Positions 5,264 through 7,008 of a stretch of 7,008 nt of DNA are shown piece by piece. Below the pieces are notes generated by a model that saw only the letters and a program-made list of their open reading frames with translations, was not told the origin of the DNA and did no database searches. This DNA is from Acidobacteriota bacterium (GTDB lineage: Bacteria > Acidobacteriota > Vicinamibacteria > Vicinamibacterales > JACQTH01): the NCBI GenBank assembly GCA_016210935.1, contig JACQTH010000402.1, positions 1-7,008 of the forward strand, given 5' to 3'. The stretch's first letter is position 1. Every line of letters starts with the position of its first letter. Both the position numbers and the translations under genes were made by a program.

Positions 5264-7008
5264 GAGTCCTCGTCTCGTGGCTGCGTGATTTCGTCGACGT
5301 GCGCGTGCCCGTCGCCGAGCTGGCGCACCTGCTGTCGATGCGGGGGTTCGAACCGGGCGCGATCGAAGAGGCGCCGCACGGCCCGCTGTCGCCCGACCGG
5401 TCGCCTTCGGCGAGCCGGGCGCCGGACGGCGTCATCGATCTCGAGATCACGGCCAACCGGCCAGACTGTATGAACGTCGTCGGCATCGCGCGGGAAGTCT
5501 CGACGGCGTACAACCTGCCGCTCACGAATGTGCCTTCGGAGGCGGCCGCCCTCGGTGACTCCGCGTCTTCCCCGCTCGAGGTCACGATTGAAGATCCCGA
5601 TCTGTGTCCGCGATACGCCGCCGCGGTCGCCGAGGTCACGATCGGGCAGTCGCCGGCATGGCTGGCGAACCGGCTGCTGGCCGCCGGCGTTCGACCCATC
5701 AACACGATCGTCGATGTCACGAACTACGTGATGCTGGAGCTCGGACAGCCGATGCACGCGTTCGACCTGGAGCGGCTCGAAGGCCGGCAGCTGCGGATTC
5801 GCCGAGCCCGTGCCGGGGAGCGCCTCCGAACGCTCGACGGCGAAGACCGCGAGCTGACCGACTCGATGCTGGCGATCGCCGATGCCAGACGGCCGCAGGC
5901 GATCGGGGGGGTCATGGGTGGCCACGACTCGGAGGTCGGCAGCGCGACGCGGCGCATCGCGTTCGAGAGCGCATATTTCACCGCCACCTCCATCCGGCGC
6001 ACCAGCAAACGTCTGGGCCTGAAGACCGAGGCCTCCGCGCGGTTCGAGCGCGGCGCGGATATCGGCGCGCCGGTCCGCGCGCTGCTGCGCGCGTGCACGT
6101 TGATGGAGTCGATCGGGTCCGGACGCGTGATCGGTGGCGTCATCGATCGATACCCGCAGCCCCGGCCGCCCGTGCTGGTGCGCCTGCGCGAGTCGTCGAT
6201 CGCGCGGCATCTCGGCCAGCGTGTCGACCGGGGAGAGGTCTCACGCATCCTCCAGCACCTGGGGTTCACGATGGTCTGGACCGGTGACGGATGGGATGTG
6301 GAGGTCCCCACGTTTCGCGTCGATGTCGCGCGCGAGATCGACCTTATCGAAGAAATCGCGCGGCATTTCGGCTATGACCGCCTGCCGCAAACGTTTCCGG
6401 TCCTGCGGACGGTTCCCCGCCCGAGTGATCCGCGCATCGCCGCCGATCGTCTGGTGCGTCACATCCTGACGGGCGCCGGCTTCGCCGAAGCAGTCACCTT
6501 CGCGTTCATCGAAGCGCCCGCAGCGCGTGCCTTTGCCGCCGAAGAGCAGCTGGTCGCCATCGCCCGTCCGCTGTCCGAGAAGTTCGCCGTCCTGCGGCCG
6601 TCGGTGCTGCCGGGCCTCCTGCAGTCGGTCGGCTACAATCGCCGCCGCGAGCAGCAGACCGTCCGGCTCTTCGAGATCGGCCGGCGGTTCCGCGCATCCG
6701 GGGGCGAGACGCGGAGCGTGGGTTTGGCGTGGACCGGCGCGGCTTCCGCGGAGCACTGGAGCGGCAAACCGCGTGAGGTCGACTTCTTCGACGTCAAGGG
6801 CGTGGTGGAGCGGCTCTGCGAAAGCTTTCGCGTCCCTTCGTCTTTTGTCGGTCTTTCGGACGCTGAAGAGGGGGCCGCGTATCTGGCCGCCGGACGCCGT
6901 GCACGGGTGCAGAGCCGAGGCGTGAGGGTGGGCGTCCTCGGCCAGGTCGCCCCCGCCGTCGTCGAGGCGCTCGATTTGCCTCGTAGCGACGACGTGTACG
7001 CGGCGGAA
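5260..7008 (+). CDS. pheT: Phenylalanyl-tRNA synthetase beta subunit, lacking the tRNA-binding OB-fold domain (3' truncated)
   Basis: The beta subunit edits Tyr-tRNA-Phe and builds the PheRS tetramer. GTG 5260 overlaps the pheS TGA (GTGA), so the two are translationally coupled. It begins (M)RVLVSWLRDFVDV, as PheT proteins do. The frame is open for 583 codons to the window edge. Visible parts: B1 (1-31); B3/B4 editing domain (about 118-280) with INTIVDVTNYVMLELGQPMHAFD and KTEASARFERGAD; B5 (about 304-374) with VPTFRVDVAREIDLIEEIARHFGYDRLP, including the acidic Mg-site-like residues; and the inactive synthetase-like core (about 390 onward) ending near GVLGQVAPAVVEALDLP. The tRNA-binding OB-fold normally found at about 40-150 is absent: RGFEPG (28-33) is followed after some 25 residues by DLEITANRPDCMNVVGIAREV (60-80). 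The C-terminal FDX-ACB domain should follow outside. Expected total is about 680-700 residues against about 800. Confidence 0.95.
   Translation, partial: MRVLVSWLRDFVDVRVPVAELAHLLSMRGFEPGAIEEAPHGPLSPDRSPSASRAPDGVIDLEITANRPDCMNVVGIAREVSTAYNLPLTNVPSEAAALGDSASSPLEVTIEDPDLCPRYAAAVAEVTIGQSPAWLANRLLAAGVRPINTIVDVTNYVMLELGQPMHAFDLERLEGRQLRIRRARAGERLRTLDGEDRELTDSMLAIADARRPQAIGGVMGGHDSEVGSATRRIAFESAYFTATSIRRTSKRLGLKTEASARFERGADIGAPVRALLRACTLMESIGSGRVIGGVIDRYPQPRPPVLVRLRESSIARHLGQRVDRGEVSRILQHLGFTMVWTGDGWDVEVPTFRVDVAREIDLIEEIARHFGYDRLPQTFPVLRTVPRPSDPRIAADRLVRHILTGAGFAEAVTFAFIEAPAARAFAAEEQLVAIARPLSEKFAVLRPSVLPGLLQSVGYNRRREQQTVRLFEIGRRFRASGGETRSVGLAWTGAASAEHWSGKPREVDFFDVKGVVERLCESFRVPSSFVGLSDAEEGAAYLAAGRRARVQSRGVRVGVLGQVAPAVVEALDLPRSDDVYAAE
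5397..5418. repeat. Small hairpin-forming palindrome inside pheT
   Basis: CCGG 5397-5400 and TCGCC 5401-5405 pair with GGCGA 5409-5413 and CCGG 5415-5418, leaving a TTC loop and one bulged G (5414): 9 bp in 22 bases. It encodes part of the low-complexity stretch PDRSPSASRAPDG (residues 45-57), which replaces the usual tRNA-binding domain. It may be a repeat insertion or a deletion scar. Chance pairing in GC-rich DNA is possible. Confidence 0.5.

Noticed and set aside
5221..6210. Long minus-strand open frame across pheT
   Set aside because: The + strand frame is a clear PheT. The antisense product is low-complexity, rich in Arg, and has no family features.

Overview
The window is a high-GC bacterial chromosome segment carrying the conserved translation cluster thrS-infC-rpmI-rplT-pheS-pheT, all on the + strand. 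It is preceded by a tRNA-Val gene and the 3' end of an outer-membrane TonB-dependent-receptor-like gene. That receptor tail, the GC-rich coding sequence and the AT-richer, repeat-packed spacers resemble Acidobacteriota, possibly the Vicinamibacteria. This placement is inference from pattern memory, not from a search.

Layout: 1-402 is the C-terminal beta-strand region of a large receptor. 403-515 is a short spacer with a plausible promoter for the tRNA. 516-591 is tRNA-Val(GAC) with CCA encoded. 598-695 is a long imperfect palindrome ending 2 bases before the thrS ATG. 698-2647 is thrS. 2648-2754 is a leader with two mutually exclusive hairpins and a perfect Shine-Dalgarno. 2755-3348 is infC, starting at the rare codon AUC. 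3354-3551 is rpmI. 3559-3617 is a second, different palindrome. 3638-3985 is rplT. 3995-4159 is a third palindrome, of the same family as the first, whose 3' foot contains the pheS start codon. 4157-5263 is pheS. 5260-7008 is pheT, overlapping pheS by 4 bases and running off the window.

The genes supply threonyl- and phenylalanyl-tRNA synthetases, initiation factor IF3 and the large-subunit proteins bL35 and bL20. The order matches the E. coli thrS-infC-rpmI-rplT-(pheM)-pheST cluster, although no pheM-like leader peptide is visible.

No wholly new system is evident. The unusual points are: pheT has no room for the N-terminal tRNA-binding OB-fold domain, and a small palindrome sits where that domain should be; pheS carries an in-frame insertion of about 29 residues containing a dispersed palindromic repeat read as PFDFAQG; repeat palindromes lie in three places around the genes, two of them touching start codons that have no Shine-Dalgarno; and infC starts at AUC.
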